Position numbers and translations under genes: made by a program. Of a DNA stretch of 64,000 bases, positions 1 through 8,056 are shown in pieces. Origin of the DNA: a bacterium (GTDB lineage: Bacteria > Patescibacteriota > Saccharimonadia > Saccharimonadales > Saccharimonadaceae); the NCBI GenBank assembly GCA_030530825.1, contig JAUMUF010000001.1, forward strand, positions 510,757 through 574,756. Reading direction: 5' to 3'. Numbering within the stretch: position 1 is the first letter of the stretch; every line of letters begins with the position of its first letter. The notes below the pieces were generated by a model. That model was not told where the DNA came from. It did no database searches and saw only the letters and a list, made by a program, of their open reading frames with translations.

Positions 1-450
1 GTTAAAAATACGGTTTTAAATAACGACCGTATGGCGGATCAGAGCATTGAAATCGACATTTTTCTTACCGACAAAGACAAAGCAACTCTCAAGGAATTGA
101 ATAGCAAATACCTACAATCAGAAAAATTGAAAGATGATAAGCGTAAAGCGGAAGAAGCTGAACGGGCTCGACGCGAAGCCGAAGAAAAGCAAAGAGCTGA
201 AATAGAGAGGCGTAATGAAGAGTATCGACAGGCGGCAGAGGCTCGACGGAGACAGCAAGAGGCTGCCTCAAAAAATGCCACCCCACAGCCTCGACCACAA
301 ATACAGCATCAGCCGACACCGCGACAGCAGCCTCAACCTCGTGGCCCAGACGGATACTGTCGAGACGGGACACCCGCATACGGAAATCCGTCCGCCAGAG
401 GCAGGGCAAATTCCTGCTGGGGTCACGGTGGATGGAATGATAATCATTAG
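1..450 (+). CDS. DUF3761-like protein, probably 5'-truncated by the window
   Basis: The frame is open from base 1. The first ATG is at 31, but no Shine-Dalgarno (SD) sequence precedes it, so the true start probably lies upstream. The visible protein has an acidic N-terminal stretch, a long charged Glu/Arg/Ala helix (about residues 25-80, likely coiled coil), a Pro/Gln-rich linker, and a C-terminal module with CRDG and a Gly/His/Trp-rich end. That end resembles the DUF3761 family, which has a Cys-Arg/Lys-Asp-Gly start and a His-Gly-Gly end. No signal peptide or membrane segment is visible in the part seen. The function is unknown, and the family assignment rests on motif resemblance only. Confidence 0.5.
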   Translation, partial: VKNTVLNNDRMADQSIEIDIFLTDKDKATLKELNSKYLQSEKLKDDKRKAEEAERARREAEEKQRAEIERRNEEYRQAAEARRRQQEAASKNATPQPRPQIQHQPTPRQQPQPRGPDGYCRDGTPAYGNPSARGRANSCWGHGGWNDNH

Positions 451-467
451 CATTAAATAGATACATA

Positions 468-504
468 AAAAGAGACATGCCACTCTGGAAGCGCGTCTCT
501 TTTA
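468..504 (+). terminator. Terminator of the first gene
   Basis: An AAAGAGAC/GTCTCTTT stem with a long loop, followed by a T-rich run just after the gene's stop codon. Confidence 0.55.
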
Positions 505-510
505 TATATA

Positions 511-541
511 AAAAATACACGAATCGATATACAATTCGTGT
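511..541 (-). terminator. Terminator of tRNA-Gln
   Basis: An ACACGAAT/ATTCGTGT stem. Read on the minus strand it is followed by a T run, and it lies downstream of the tRNA. Confidence 0.6.
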
Positions 542-549
542 AGTCTTCT

Positions 550-624
550 TGGCTGGGATGGAGGGATTCGAACCCCCGAATGCCGGGACCAAAACCCGGT
601 GCCTTACCACTTGGCGACATCCCA
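550..624 (-). tRNA. tRNA-Gln (anticodon TTG)
   Basis: On the minus strand a 7-bp acceptor stem (TGGGATG/CATCCCA), a CCGGG/CCCGG anticodon stem with loop TTTTGGT, and a standard T arm (GTTCGAATC) are visible. CCA is encoded. The anticodon TTG reads CAA. Confidence 0.95.
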
Positions 625-634
625 ATACTTCAAT

Positions 635-663
635 ATTTTACCAGAAGTTGCGCCAATATTCAA
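635..663 (-). promoter_or_regulatory. Sigma70-type promoter of tRNA-Gln
   Basis: Minus-strand TTGAAT, a 17-bp spacer, then TAAAAT, 10 bp before the tRNA 5' end. Confidence 0.75.
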
Positions 664-668
664 GACTT

Positions 669-1915
669 TTAATTATTTTTTGGCTTAAAAACACGTGTCC
701 CCCAACGAACATCGCGCAAAGTCAGCAGAGCATAAAGCCTGATTGGTTGGAGTAAAAATATATGAAGAAAGCCATAAAACGGCGAGAGTAGGAAAAGAAG
801 CGGATACTTAACTGCGTAGTGAACGTTTCGAAACAGCGCAGAGATCGAAATCACTGCCACCGCGCCCGCAACCCACCAAAAATCAATTTTGCCAAAGTTG
901 CCGACAAATAGGTTTATGGTCGAAGTCATCAGCAAAACCCAGAGGACGACTTCGAGAAATGACCAAACGCTGAGAAGTGGCCTTCGAGCAAACATTGAAA
1001 GAGCGATTAAACTTTCTCGAAAGAAAGATTTGTTCCAGCGGATTTGCTGGCGAGCGAAAGTTCGCAGATTATTCGGCACATCAGTATCGCATCGCGCGGT
1101 TGATTGGTAGGCGGTTCTGCCGAGTCGTGCGGCGTAGTTGGTCAAACAGCGATCGTCGCCGATATTGACTTTTACGCCGAGGAAATATTGATTGGTGTAA
1201 TGTTTGAGGTTTGGGATGATGACTTCGCGCTTGTAGAGGCTGAGCGGGCCGGAGCAGGTTAAAATATTGCCGGTCATTGATTGTGCGGCGCGTTCTACCC
1301 GAAACGCATTATCATATCGAATGTCGATTAATTGCGTGAGCAGATTTTCATCCCTATTGCGCGCATTGATATGTCCTGTCGCAGCATAAACTTGCTCATT
1401 ATTAAAACATTTAACCAGCTCTTCAAGCGCATTTGGATAGATATAAGAATCAGAATCGACAGTAAAAAACATATCCGCATCTGAAGTCCTAAAAGCCCAA
1501 GCCTGCGCGTGACGCTTGCCTTTATTGCGCGCCGAGCGCTATGAGTAAAAACATTGGAGAATTTTTCAGGATTACTCTTAATATGTTTTTTAACCATCTC
1601 AAAGCCACTTTTGTCCGAAGATCCATCATCAATCAGATAGATCTTTCTGATCGGGTAAGTTTGAACTGCCAGACTTTCAAGCGTTTCAATCAACCCCTCG
1701 CCGTTTTCATTATAAGTCGGGATAACACAGTCAATCTTAATTCCTCTTTTGACTTCTCCGCCAAAAGGTCTATAAAAGAACGATAAAAACATCTTTGTTA
1801 TTAAATACACTAAAAGAACTGCACCATAAATACCCAAAATTCCACCACCCTTAACCGCGACAGACAGAGCAAATAGCGCCAAAAAGAGTAAAGCCACCAC
1901 AAGTTTTTTAATCAT
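669..1915 (-). pseudogene. GT2 membrane glycosyltransferase, frameshifted
   Basis: This is a processive GT2-type glycosyltransferase (hyaluronan/cellulose-synthase-like), which would use a nucleotide sugar at the membrane to make or extend a polysaccharide. An N-terminal hydrophobic segment is followed by the donor-site motifs VIPTYNE and DDGSSD. In a second frame come the acceptor-side TVDSDS motif, the QQIRW signature and C-terminal membrane segments. The frame changes at 1527-1533 inside a GCGCGC run. Removing one GC unit restores a continuous protein of about 415 residues reading ...RNKGKRHAQ... across the joint. The ATG at 1915 lies 7 nt after a TAAAAT box, so the gene is probably leaderless. 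Either it is a genuine lesion (possibly slippage-prone) or a sequencing error. The sugar is unknown. Confidence 0.75.
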
Positions 1916-1922
1916 ATACTCT

Positions 1923-1951
1923 ATTTTACCATACTTACCTCTCCCTGACAA
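1923..1951 (-). promoter_or_regulatory. Promoter of the glycosyltransferase
   Basis: Minus-strand TTGTCA, 17-bp spacer, TAAAAT, with the ATG 7 nt further on: a leaderless arrangement. Confidence 0.7.
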
Positions 1952-1960
1952 TTTTTACAA

Positions 1961-1987
1961 AAAACTCCCGCAAAATGCGAGAGTTTT
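1961..1987 (-). terminator. Terminator of pyk
   Basis: An AAACTC(C)CGC/GCG(A)GAGTTT hairpin downstream of the pyruvate kinase stop, followed by T residues on the minus strand. Confidence 0.75.
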
Positions 1988-2006
1988 AGGTTTTCGAAGT
2001 CTAAAA

Positions 2007-3431
2007 TTAGACTGTTCGAACGCGGATAGTGTCAGTTGCACCGCTCACAAGACCAGCTTGCTCGCTTGAAACAATCACGACTGTTGGGTTTTGATTTTCG
2101 CCAAAGAAGCCATTTTGTTTAAGATCAGAAGCAAATTGCTCGACATCCTTACCTTCATTAGCAAACGCTTGAATTGAGTAAGTCAAACCAAGCTGTTGCG
2201 CAACGCGGGCAGAATCAGAAACCGCAACCACTGGAAGCGCTGGACGATTGGCAGCAACTGTTGAAGCAGCCTCGCCAGATTTAGTTTCAACAATAACCGC
2301 ATCAGCGTTAATCTGCTCAGCAAGTTCAACAGCAGCAAGTGAAATTGCGTTAAGAGAAGCATCTTCACCACGCTCTACGATATCGTCAATTGGAGATACG
2401 GCAGCGTTTTCTTGGGTGTATTCGATAATGTCGCGCATAGTTTGGACAGTTTCGAGCGGATATTTACCCATCGCAGACTCGTCAGAAAGCATAACAACAT
2501 CAGCGCCTTGGATTACTGCATTGGCAACGTCAGAAACTTCTGCGCGAGTTGGTTGTGGATTATCAACCATTGAGCCCATTGTCTGAGTCGCAACGATTGA
2601 AATCTTACCATGCTTGCGGCAAAGAGCAATAATCTTGCGCTGAACGATTGGCACAACTTCTGGAGCAACTTCGTAAGCCATATCGCCACGAGCAATCATA
2701 ATACCATCAGATGCAAGGACGATTCGTTCAAGCTCTTCATCCTGAACAGCCATTTTAGTTTCAATCTTGGCGATCAGTTTTACATCTGAATTGTAAGAAT
2801 CCAAAATTTCTCGCACAGCAATAATATCTTCCGCTGTCTGAACGAAACTCATCGCAACAAAGTCGATATCTTGAGTTGCACCAAACTCGATGTCGCGCTT
2901 GTCTTTTTCAGTGATAACATCACCACCAAAGTCGGTATCTGGCAAGTTCAAGCCCTTTCGAGAAGCAACATAACCCTTGTTGAGAACTTTCAAACGGATT
3001 GCGGTGTCGGAAATAACTTCGACAACCTCAGTTTTAACTTTTCCGTCAAAGATGAAAACAGGCTCACCAACTTTAACCTTAGCCGCCAAATTATATTGAA
3101 CCGGTAAAGTCTTGCTGCCGTCATGCTCTTTTACGGTATAATCAAGAACGAGCTCATCGCCTTCAACCACATCAAGTCGGTTATCAACAATGTCGCCAAG
3201 TCGAATTTTTGGACCTTGAAGGTCTTGGAGGATCGCAATATTTTTACCTAGTCGAGCAGAAATCTCGCGGACTTTTTCGATTTTCGCAGCGTGCTCTTCA
3301 AAAGAACCGTGAGAAAAGTTAAGTCGAACGCCGTTAAGACCGTTTTTGATTAGTTTTTCGATCATTTCTTCGCTATCACTAGCAGGCCCGATCGTAGCCA
3401 AAATCTTTGTTCGTTTATATAGTGGTTTCAT
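2007..3431 (-). CDS. pyk: Pyruvate kinase
   Basis: Converts phosphoenolpyruvate and ADP to pyruvate and ATP, the last ATP-forming step of glycolysis, in the cytosol. The 474-aa length is typical. The N-terminal TKILATIGPAS strand, the KIET active-site strand, the metal-binding IARGDMAYE segment and the PTRAEVSDVANAV helix are all visible. The usual ATQMLESM motif reads ATQTMGSM, a mild family variant. The C-terminal domain is complete. A TATAAT box at 3440-3445 overlaps the possible TTG start at 3440, which favours the ATG at 3431, 8 nt after the box, and a leaderless mRNA. The gene is monocistronic with its own terminator. Confidence 0.96.
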   Translation of the reverse strand: MKPLYKRTKILATIGPASDSEEMIEKLIKNGLNGVRLNFSHGSFEEHAAKIEKVREISARLGKNIAILQDLQGPKIRLGDIVDNRLDVVEGDELVLDYTVKEHDGSKTLPVQYNLAAKVKVGEPVFIFDGKVKTEVVEVISDTAIRLKVLNKGYVASRKGLNLPDTDFGGDVITEKDKRDIEFGATQDIDFVAMSFVQTAEDIIAVREILDSYNSDVKLIAKIETKMAVQDEELERIVLASDGIMIARGDMAYEVAPEVVPIVQRKIIALCRKHGKISIVATQTMGSMVDNPQPTRAEVSDVANAVIQGADVVMLSDESAMGKYPLETVQTMRDIIEYTQENAAVSPIDDIVERGEDASLNAISLAAVELAEQINADAVIVETKSGEAASTVAANRPALPVVAVSDSARVAQQLGLTYSIQAFANEGKDVEQFASDLKQNGFFGENQNPTVVIVSSEQAGLVSGATDTIRVRTV

Positions 3432-3491
3432 ACTCTTCAATTATATCATAAAATTCATCTTAAACGAAATTTATTTTGTTATAAAAAGGGC

Positions 3492-3520
3492 TTGAAATTA
3501 TCGGGGTATTTTGTTATAAT
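3492..3520 (+). promoter_or_regulatory. Promoter of the tRNA-Glu/tRNA-Pro pair
   Basis: TTGAAA, 17-bp spacer, TATAAT, about 40 bp before tRNA-Glu. No further promoter is seen between the two tRNAs, so they are probably cotranscribed. Confidence 0.85.
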
Positions 3521-3561
3521 AAAAATCGAGTTCAGTTTTATCACCCCAAAACTGGCTCAAT

Positions 3562-3636
3562 GGTCTCATCGTCTAACGGTTAGGACACCAGGTTTTCATC
3601 CTGGCAATCGGGGTTCGATTCCCCGTGAGATCACCA
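3562..3636 (+). tRNA. tRNA-Glu (anticodon TTC)
   Basis: Acceptor GGTCTCA/TGAGATC with one G-T pair, anticodon stem CCAGG/CCTGG, loop TTTTCAT. CCA is encoded. Confidence 0.95.
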
Positions 3637-3652
3637 AAATTTATTCCCCTGT

Positions 3653-3729
3653 CGGGGTGTGGCGCAGTTGGCTAGCGCGCGCGGTTTGGGACCGTGAGGT
3701 CGAAGGTTCGAGTCCTTTCACCCCGACCA
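3653..3729 (+). tRNA. tRNA-Pro (anticodon TGG)
   Basis: Acceptor CGGGGTG/CACCCCG, anticodon stem CGCGG/CCGTG with loop TTTGGGA, T arm GGTTCGAGTCC. CCA is encoded. Confidence 0.94.
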
Positions 3730-3743
3730 GAAGAAATTATTCT

Positions 3744-3775
3744 AAAATCGTCTTTTCAAAGGCGGTTTTATTTTT
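3744..3775 (+). terminator. Terminator after tRNA-Pro
   Basis: AAAATCG/CGGTTTT stem (one G-T pair) followed by ATTTTTA. Confidence 0.7.
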
Positions 3776-3788
3776 ATCTCAAATATGA

Positions 3789-3835
3789 TATAACACACTC
3801 ACCCCCTGCCAGTCCAGAAAACCAACAATAATCAA
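3789..3835 (-). repeat. Left copy of the ~47-bp inverted repeat bounding the accessory island
   Basis: Read on the minus strand, this stretch matches 14198-14243 over about 46 bp. A 16-bp core (TGGTTTTCTGGACTGG) is identical, and GGGGGTGAG and TGTGTTATA follow. The differences are a short substitution and two small indels. It lies in the 327-bp gene-free stretch between tRNA-Pro and the Rpn gene, which also holds two terminators, a promoter and a leader hairpin. Confidence 0.8.
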
Positions 3836-3862
3836 CTATAAATCAAACCAGCATAACCCCTT

Positions 3863-3889
3863 AAAAAGCCCTTGAAATAGGGCTTTTTG
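3863..3889 (+). terminator. Intergenic terminator
   Basis: AAAAAGCCCT/AGGGCTTTTT stem with a 6-nt loop. It separates the tRNA/inverted-repeat stretch from the Rpn promoter. Confidence 0.75.
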
Positions 3890-3911
3890 AGTCTCGAAAA
3901 ACTCGCCACTC

Positions 3912-3940
3912 TTGAAAAAACGCTTACTTTATGCTATAAT
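3912..3940 (+). promoter_or_regulatory. Promoter of the Rpn-family gene
   Basis: TTGAAA, 17-bp spacer, TATAAT. It implies a 5' leader of about 110 nt. Confidence 0.8.
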
Positions 3941-3985
3941 ATAGTCAGATGGATTATTCCGAGTAAATTAAAAACTCGAACGGCT

Positions 3986-4024
3986 CTAACCAGCCAAAAG
4001 GTGCTTTTCACCTTGGCTGGTTAG
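3986..4024 (+). promoter_or_regulatory. Strong hairpin in the leader of the Rpn-family gene
   Basis: CTAACCAGCC..AAGGTG pairs with CACCTT..GGCTGGTTAG, a 16-bp stem with two bulged A residues. No T run follows, so it is not a classical terminator. It contains the left half of a 12-bp inverted repeat (AAAAGGTGCTTT at 3996-4007) whose partner is at 4966-4977, after the gene. Confidence 0.6.
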
Positions 4025-4056
4025 GGTCAAGGTGTTAGAAATGCGAGGAAAATTTA

Positions 4057-4908
4057 TTGAGCATTAAGGAACGGTTACCTGTCAGTCCGATGAAGGACGA
4101 GCAGTCAAAGATTGCCTTTCATAGACCTGAATTTCTCAAATTCTTCTCAAAAACGTTTCTAAATTTAGACATTGAGACAGTTGCGGACTTTCGTTATACT
4201 AATGGCGAGCTATTTTATGTTCAAGAACGTCATGAAGATGGTAGGGTTAAATCTCTAAAAATGATAATTAATATTTCCGTCAAATTAAAAAACGGAAAAG
4301 AAATTATCATTGAGATTCAAGTTTCTAAACAAGATTTCTTCTTTTGGAGATTGCTTCTCTACATGAGCGGTATAATCATTGAGCAGTTCAGGAATATGGA
4401 CGTTGATACTAAAGTTCAAGATAGGTACCCTCTGATGAAGCCTGTTTATGGTGTCGCTATCGTAAAAGGAAGATATTTTGACGATGATATTCCTTTTAGA
4501 ACTTTTGGGCTAAAAGGTCTAGAGAATAATCAGCCATTGCTCGTGTTAGATAAAGAGTCTGACAGTCACGAGCAGATGATTCAGATGACAATCATCGAGA
4601 TTGATAAATATAGTCCCGACAATATGACAGAAGATGAAAAATCATTGTATGAATTTTTCTTAAATAAGCCATATTCATCTGGAAATATTCCATCAATTCT
4701 TACAGCAACAGATGATTTTCTATATGAAACCAAAGATTGGACGGAGGAAGATATTATGGACTGGATTAAAGAGCAGGAGATTCGAGCAGAGGAAAGAGCC
4801 GAAGCTAAAGCTCAGCTATTAGAAGTCGCCCGAAAAGTGGTCAAAGAATTTGGTCTAAATCCCGAGGCGGTCGCCCAGCAGTTCGGTATCAGTTCCGAAA
4901 CTCTCTAG
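4057..4908 (+). CDS. Rpn-family PD-(D/E)XK nuclease / putative transposase
   Basis: This resembles the PDDEXK_2/Rpn family, which has a nuclease fold, promotes recombination in the characterised E. coli members, and is often annotated as a transposase. In the 283-aa protein, the GKEIIIEIQVSKQ strand supplies the E-x-Q core near residue 90, after a conserved N-terminal region (HRPEFLKFFSKTFL). The C-terminus is a charged helix ending in a small helix-turn-helix-like segment (VAQQFGISSETL). The start is TTG at 4057 with GAGGA 7 nt upstream. A 12-bp perfect inverted repeat flanks the gene (3996-4007 and 4966-4977). It has its own promoter and terminator. Mobility has not been shown. Confidence 0.8.
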   Translation: MSIKERLPVSPMKDEQSKIAFHRPEFLKFFSKTFLNLDIETVADFRYTNGELFYVQERHEDGRVKSLKMIINISVKLKNGKEIIIEIQVSKQDFFFWRLLLYMSGIIIEQFRNMDVDTKVQDRYPLMKPVYGVAIVKGRYFDDDIPFRTFGLKGLENNQPLLVLDKESDSHEQMIQMTIIEIDKYSPDNMTEDEKSLYEFFLNKPYSSGNIPSILTATDDFLYETKDWTEEDIMDWIKEQEIRAEERAEAKAQLLEVARKVVKEFGLNPEAVAQQFGISSETL

Positions 4909-4965
4909 GCGAAAATAGCTGCAAATAGTTGATATTTAGGGTCTTATCCATCAACCCTAACACTC

Positions 4966-4977
4966 AAAGCACCTTTT
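4966..4977 (-). repeat. Right half of the inverted repeat flanking the Rpn gene
   Basis: AAAGCACCTTTT is the exact reverse complement of 3996-4007. A TTAGGGT segment next to both copies suggests a longer, imperfect repeat. Confidence 0.6.
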
Positions 4978-4978
4978 A

Positions 4979-5006
4979 ATCCCCACGGAAAGCCGTGGGG
5001 ATTTTT
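4979..5006 (+). terminator. Terminator of the Rpn gene
   Basis: CCCCACGG/CCGTGGGG stem, AAAG loop, then ATTTTT. Confidence 0.9.
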
Positions 5007-5019
5007 AATGTAAATAAAT

Positions 5020-5047
5020 AAAAAATCCCTCGCTTTTTTGCGAGGGA
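5020..5047 (-). terminator. Terminator of the minus-strand three-gene operon
   Basis: TCCCTCGC/GCGAGGGA stem followed by a T run on the minus strand, just after the 59-aa ORF. Confidence 0.85.
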
Positions 5048-5052
5048 GTATA

Positions 5053-5232
5053 CTACTTGCTTTCTTGAGTTAATGCGATATCGTAAAGATTAGGATATTT
5101 TTTCCGTCTAATTCTTCTCATTTTTTTATGATGAGCGATAAGAATTTGTTTATCTGTAGGAATTTTTCTTACAGATCTCGCAAGTATCTCATCTAGATTA
5201 GTAGTATTTTGAATGTGATTTGTTGTTTCCAC
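5053..5232 (-). CDS. Small basic protein, 59 aa, third gene of the accessory operon
   Basis: A GTG at 5232 opens a 59-codon frame (begins VETTNHIQNT, ends LTQESK). AGAAGGGG stands about 8 nt upstream, inside the end of the preceding gene. The protein has no membrane segment. Its middle is basic (HHKKMRRIRRKKY), which could contact nucleic acid or a partner protein. The stop lies directly before a strong terminator, which supports it as the last gene of the operon. No family is recognised. Confidence 0.6.
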   Translation of the reverse strand: METTNHIQNTTNLDEILARSVRKIPTDKQILIAHHKKMRRIRRKKYPNLYDIALTQESK

Positions 5233-5236
5233 AATA

Positions 5237-6571
5237 TCACCCCTTCTGATTTATTGTAAGTAGCTCGGAAATACTATTCAGTTCTTTTTTTGTAAAAGCG
5301 TAGCTAAAGAATTTTGCGGTATCTAATTCTATATCAACATCTAAATGAACTGTGATATCATGCGACATTTTATAGCACGTTTCATACATGTAATAACTAA
5401 GTATATGTGATTTTATGTTTAATATTTGTTTAAAATCACTTGACTCAAATATTTCATGGCATTTCTCAAGGCTACTCTCCTCTATTATAGCATCAATCGT
5501 CAAAAATCCATACATTTTTCTGGATGAATTTTGTCCGTCATGAAGAGAAAATAAAGGGGCTACAGCAATAATATTATGTTCTATATTTTCATTAAAGTCA
5601 AATATATTCCTATCCTTATAAAATTCAGAATTATCGGATTTACCGTCTACTACTGTACTATCTATCAGGATATAATTTTTTTGAAAAGATTTATGGTATA
5701 TTGAGTTATCTTCTAAAATTGAAGGAGCTGTTCTTACTTTACGCTTAAGAATTCGTTCATTATCCCTTATTTCATTCCCTGTAAAAGCTAAATACATTTG
5801 AGGTAATGGAGCGGTAGACCATAAGCAAACCTCTGAATCAAATAGCTTAATTGATACATTCATATCAGCATCAACCCCCTGTAATCTTAGATAAGCTTCT
5901 GTGTCGGTTTTTATAATCTTCAAAAAGTCCTTAAGGTAATCCTTAAAATTACTCCTAAACATTTTTATATATTGAAAAAAGGCAGTTTGTGTTTTAGAAA
6001 TAACAATCTGAAAATTATCAAATAATTTTTTACTATCGTCATCAACATTTAGTACTTTCAAGAATTCCTTTTGTTGAACGGCGGTACCATACCTAAAAAC
6101 TTCCTCAATTTTATCTAAGTCTATATCTGGGTTTTTCCGCTTTAAGTCTTCCAATAAATCACTATAGTCTTCCGATATATCGGCTAATAAATTGAATAGA
6201 GGCTTATCGAGACTGTGTTTATTTTGACTGTCCGAGAGTATAACATTTTCATTCGCTATTGAAGATAATAGATGACTGATGTAAAGTTTATTATTATCAA
6301 GTTCTTTTTGTAACTCTTTTTCGCGCTCCTCCCTCTTTCGCTCCACTTCATACATATTAAAGGCAGCCAATAATAAAAGAACTACTCCAATATTGAGAAT
6401 AAGCGAATTTATAGACATAAAAGTTTCTGCAGGAGTAGATGCGGAAAACATCTTACTTATCGTTGCTATAAAATTAATTAGCGTAGCAACCGACACAAAC
6501 CACCTATCTTTATAGCCTTCCGCCATAAAAATAAAAAATCGTCGAATCAGGCTTTTATCTTTTGTTGTCAT
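5237..6571 (-). CDS. Membrane-anchored protein with coiled coil and possible GAF-like domain
   Basis: The 444-aa protein has a short basic N-terminus, two membrane segments (about residues 26-45 and 52-70), then a charged coiled coil (VERKREEREKELQKELD). A large soluble part ends with a stretch whose strand/helix pattern (YGFLTIDAI... then a helix) recalls GAF-type sensor domains; that reading is tentative. Its ATG overlaps the stop of the upstream gene (ATGA, 6568-6571), so the two are translationally coupled. The sequence is more A+T-rich than the neighbouring mobile module. It could be a sensor or a membrane effector of an accessory, perhaps defence, operon, but nothing in it is diagnostic. 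Confidence 0.6.
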   Translation of the reverse strand: MTTKDKSLIRRFFIFMAEGYKDRWFVSVATLINFIATISKMFSASTPAETFMSINSLILNIGVVLLLLAAFNMYEVERKREEREKELQKELDNNKLYISHLLSSIANENVILSDSQNKHSLDKPLFNLLADISEDYSDLLEDLKRKNPDIDLDKIEEVFRYGTAVQQKEFLKVLNVDDDSKKLFDNFQIVISKTQTAFFQYIKMFRSNFKDYLKDFLKIIKTDTEAYLRLQGVDADMNVSIKLFDSEVCLWSTAPLPQMYLAFTGNEIRDNERILKRKVRTAPSILEDNSIYHKSFQKNYILIDSTVVDGKSDNSEFYKDRNIFDFNENIEHNIIAVAPLFSLHDGQNSSRKMYGFLTIDAIIEESSLEKCHEIFESSDFKQILNIKSHILSYYMYETCYKMSHDITVHLDVDIELDTAKFFSYAFTKKELNSISELLTINQKG

Positions 6572-7596
6572 ACTTCAAACACCTTTATTGTTAAAATATT
6601 TATTTTATTTACCTTGCGCTCAAAGAGTTCTTTTAGTTTCCTAAAAAAACCATCATCCGTCTCAATCCCCAAAATCTCTATCAAATCCTTGCCAGCTTGC
6701 GTGACATGAAAGGCTTTGTAGGATATCGTAAAAATGTCATCAGATTCTGTGGTAAGGGTCAAGACCAAATTGTCATTTTGAAATCCTGACAAATAACCTC
6801 TTTCAACCACGAGCTCATGAACTCCACCACTACTTAACAAACCGCACTCAAGCATCTTCGAAATTTCCACCGCCTTAACGCCGTATTTTTCGAAAAGGTC
6901 AAAATAGTCTTCGTGTGAAATCAAATAACGGTCTTCGACAAGCTCGCCAGACAACTCATCTTCTGCACAATCGTAAAATGTCAGTGGAGCGATTTTCTTA
7001 AAGATGGTTAACTCCTCCTTTGTCAAAAGATTCAGCGTTTGATAAGTTCGAGCAGAATATTCCCCTTCCAAAAACAAAGCCTTATCAAATAGAGGGTTTG
7101 TCACGCTCGCCGTATTTTCCAGCTCCAACTCTTGGTAGCTGGTATTTTTATTGTGACAAATAGCCAAGCTATAAAACAAGCATTCCGACAAAAACAAATA
7201 GGGACGGGTCGTTTTATTGCTGGCATAGGAGGCGAGGAGTCCCAGTTGAATATCTCGGGGCGGTGTATCTGTTTCGAGAACATCTCGAAACTCTTCCAAA
7301 GTATCCGCCAAGGAGATGTTGCGTTCGTTGTGATTTTTATTCAAAAATCGTTCTTCGACCTTGAAAATATAGGCAGAAAAGCCCATTTGCTCAATTTTTT
7401 CGCCAATATCTTGGTAAAGCGTCCGCCCCTTATTTACTCCTGTATATAGCTTGTTATAGAAGGTTTCGTTGGTGTGGACAAAGCTGGTGGGCTCTAAAAT
7501 CAAAGCAATACCCTCGGTCAAATTCTTCGGGTCAGTCCAATCTTTATGCTTGGAACGTTCAAAAAGAATCTGAAGAAGTCTCGAAATTGTAAACAA
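6568..7596 (-). CDS. Unrecognised soluble protein, DUF2806/Abi-alpha-like in places
   Basis: Heads the minus-strand accessory operon. The best start is TTG at 7596, because AAGGAGGT lies 6 nt upstream; a longer frame opening at 7641 would put that SD inside the gene. The predicted 342 aa have no signal peptide or clear membrane segment. The segment ARTYQTLNLLTKEELTIFKK followed by IAPL resembles the pattern seen in DUF2806/Abi-alpha-type proteins (helix, then 'L-s-e-A-x-x-F-x-k-I-A'). The C-terminal third looks like a winged-helix plus strands (YKAFHVTQAGKDLIEIL). The family link is weak and the function unknown. Confidence 0.55.
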   Translation of the reverse strand: MFTISRLLQILFERSKHKDWTDPKNLTEGIALILEPTSFVHTNETFYNKLYTGVNKGRTLYQDIGEKIEQMGFSAYIFKVEERFLNKNHNERNISLADTLEEFRDVLETDTPPRDIQLGLLASYASNKTTRPYLFLSECLFYSLAICHNKNTSYQELELENTASVTNPLFDKALFLEGEYSARTYQTLNLLTKEELTIFKKIAPLTFYDCAEDELSGELVEDRYLISHEDYFDLFEKYGVKAVEISKMLECGLLSSGGVHELVVERGYLSGFQNDNLVLTLTTESDDIFTISYKAFHVTQAGKDLIEILGIETDDGFFRKLKELFERKVNKINILTIKVFEV

Positions 7597-7783
7597 TACC
7601 GCACCTCCTTTTTGGCAAGATTTTGGCACTACAATCGGCAAGTATTTACTTCTTTAGCGTGATAAACTAAAAATGTAAACAAGGTCGACTAAGTTTATGT
7701 CTATATTATATCACCCAACTACCGAAAATGCTCGTCAGAACAGGTGAAAACGCTAAAAAACTTTACTTTCAAGGAGGAGTCTC

Positions 7784-8047
7784 ATGTCCAATCTACCCCA
7801 ACATTACAAAGCAGAAACCCTGCCAGTCACCGCTCTCAATCCAGCCAAGCTGGCAATCGCTCGCAACCTGTCTCAAGATATGGCTTCGGTTCAAGCCAAC
7901 GAGCTTTTGGCTCAGGATATTTTGAACAAGGTCGCCAGTCTTTCAGAGCTGGAAAGTCAAATCCTCACCCAAAATCCCCAAGCCTTGGAGCGGACGGACT
8001 TTATCATCAAGGCGTTCACTTACGCTTCAATTCAACGGTTTAAGTAG
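7784..8047 (+). CDS. Small helical protein of the mobile module, 87 aa
   Basis: First plus-strand gene of the G+C-richer mobile module. AAGGAGG sits 6 nt before the ATG. The protein is helical and polar with no membrane segment, and no family is recognised. It is followed 9 nt later by the next small gene, indicating one transcript running towards the VirD4-like gene. A role in mobilisation or control of the element is a guess from position only. Confidence 0.65.
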   Translation: MSNLPQHYKAETLPVTALNPAKLAIARNLSQDMASVQANELLAQDILNKVASLSELESQILTQNPQALERTDFIIKAFTYASIQRFK

Positions 8048-8056
8048 GAGGTGCTT

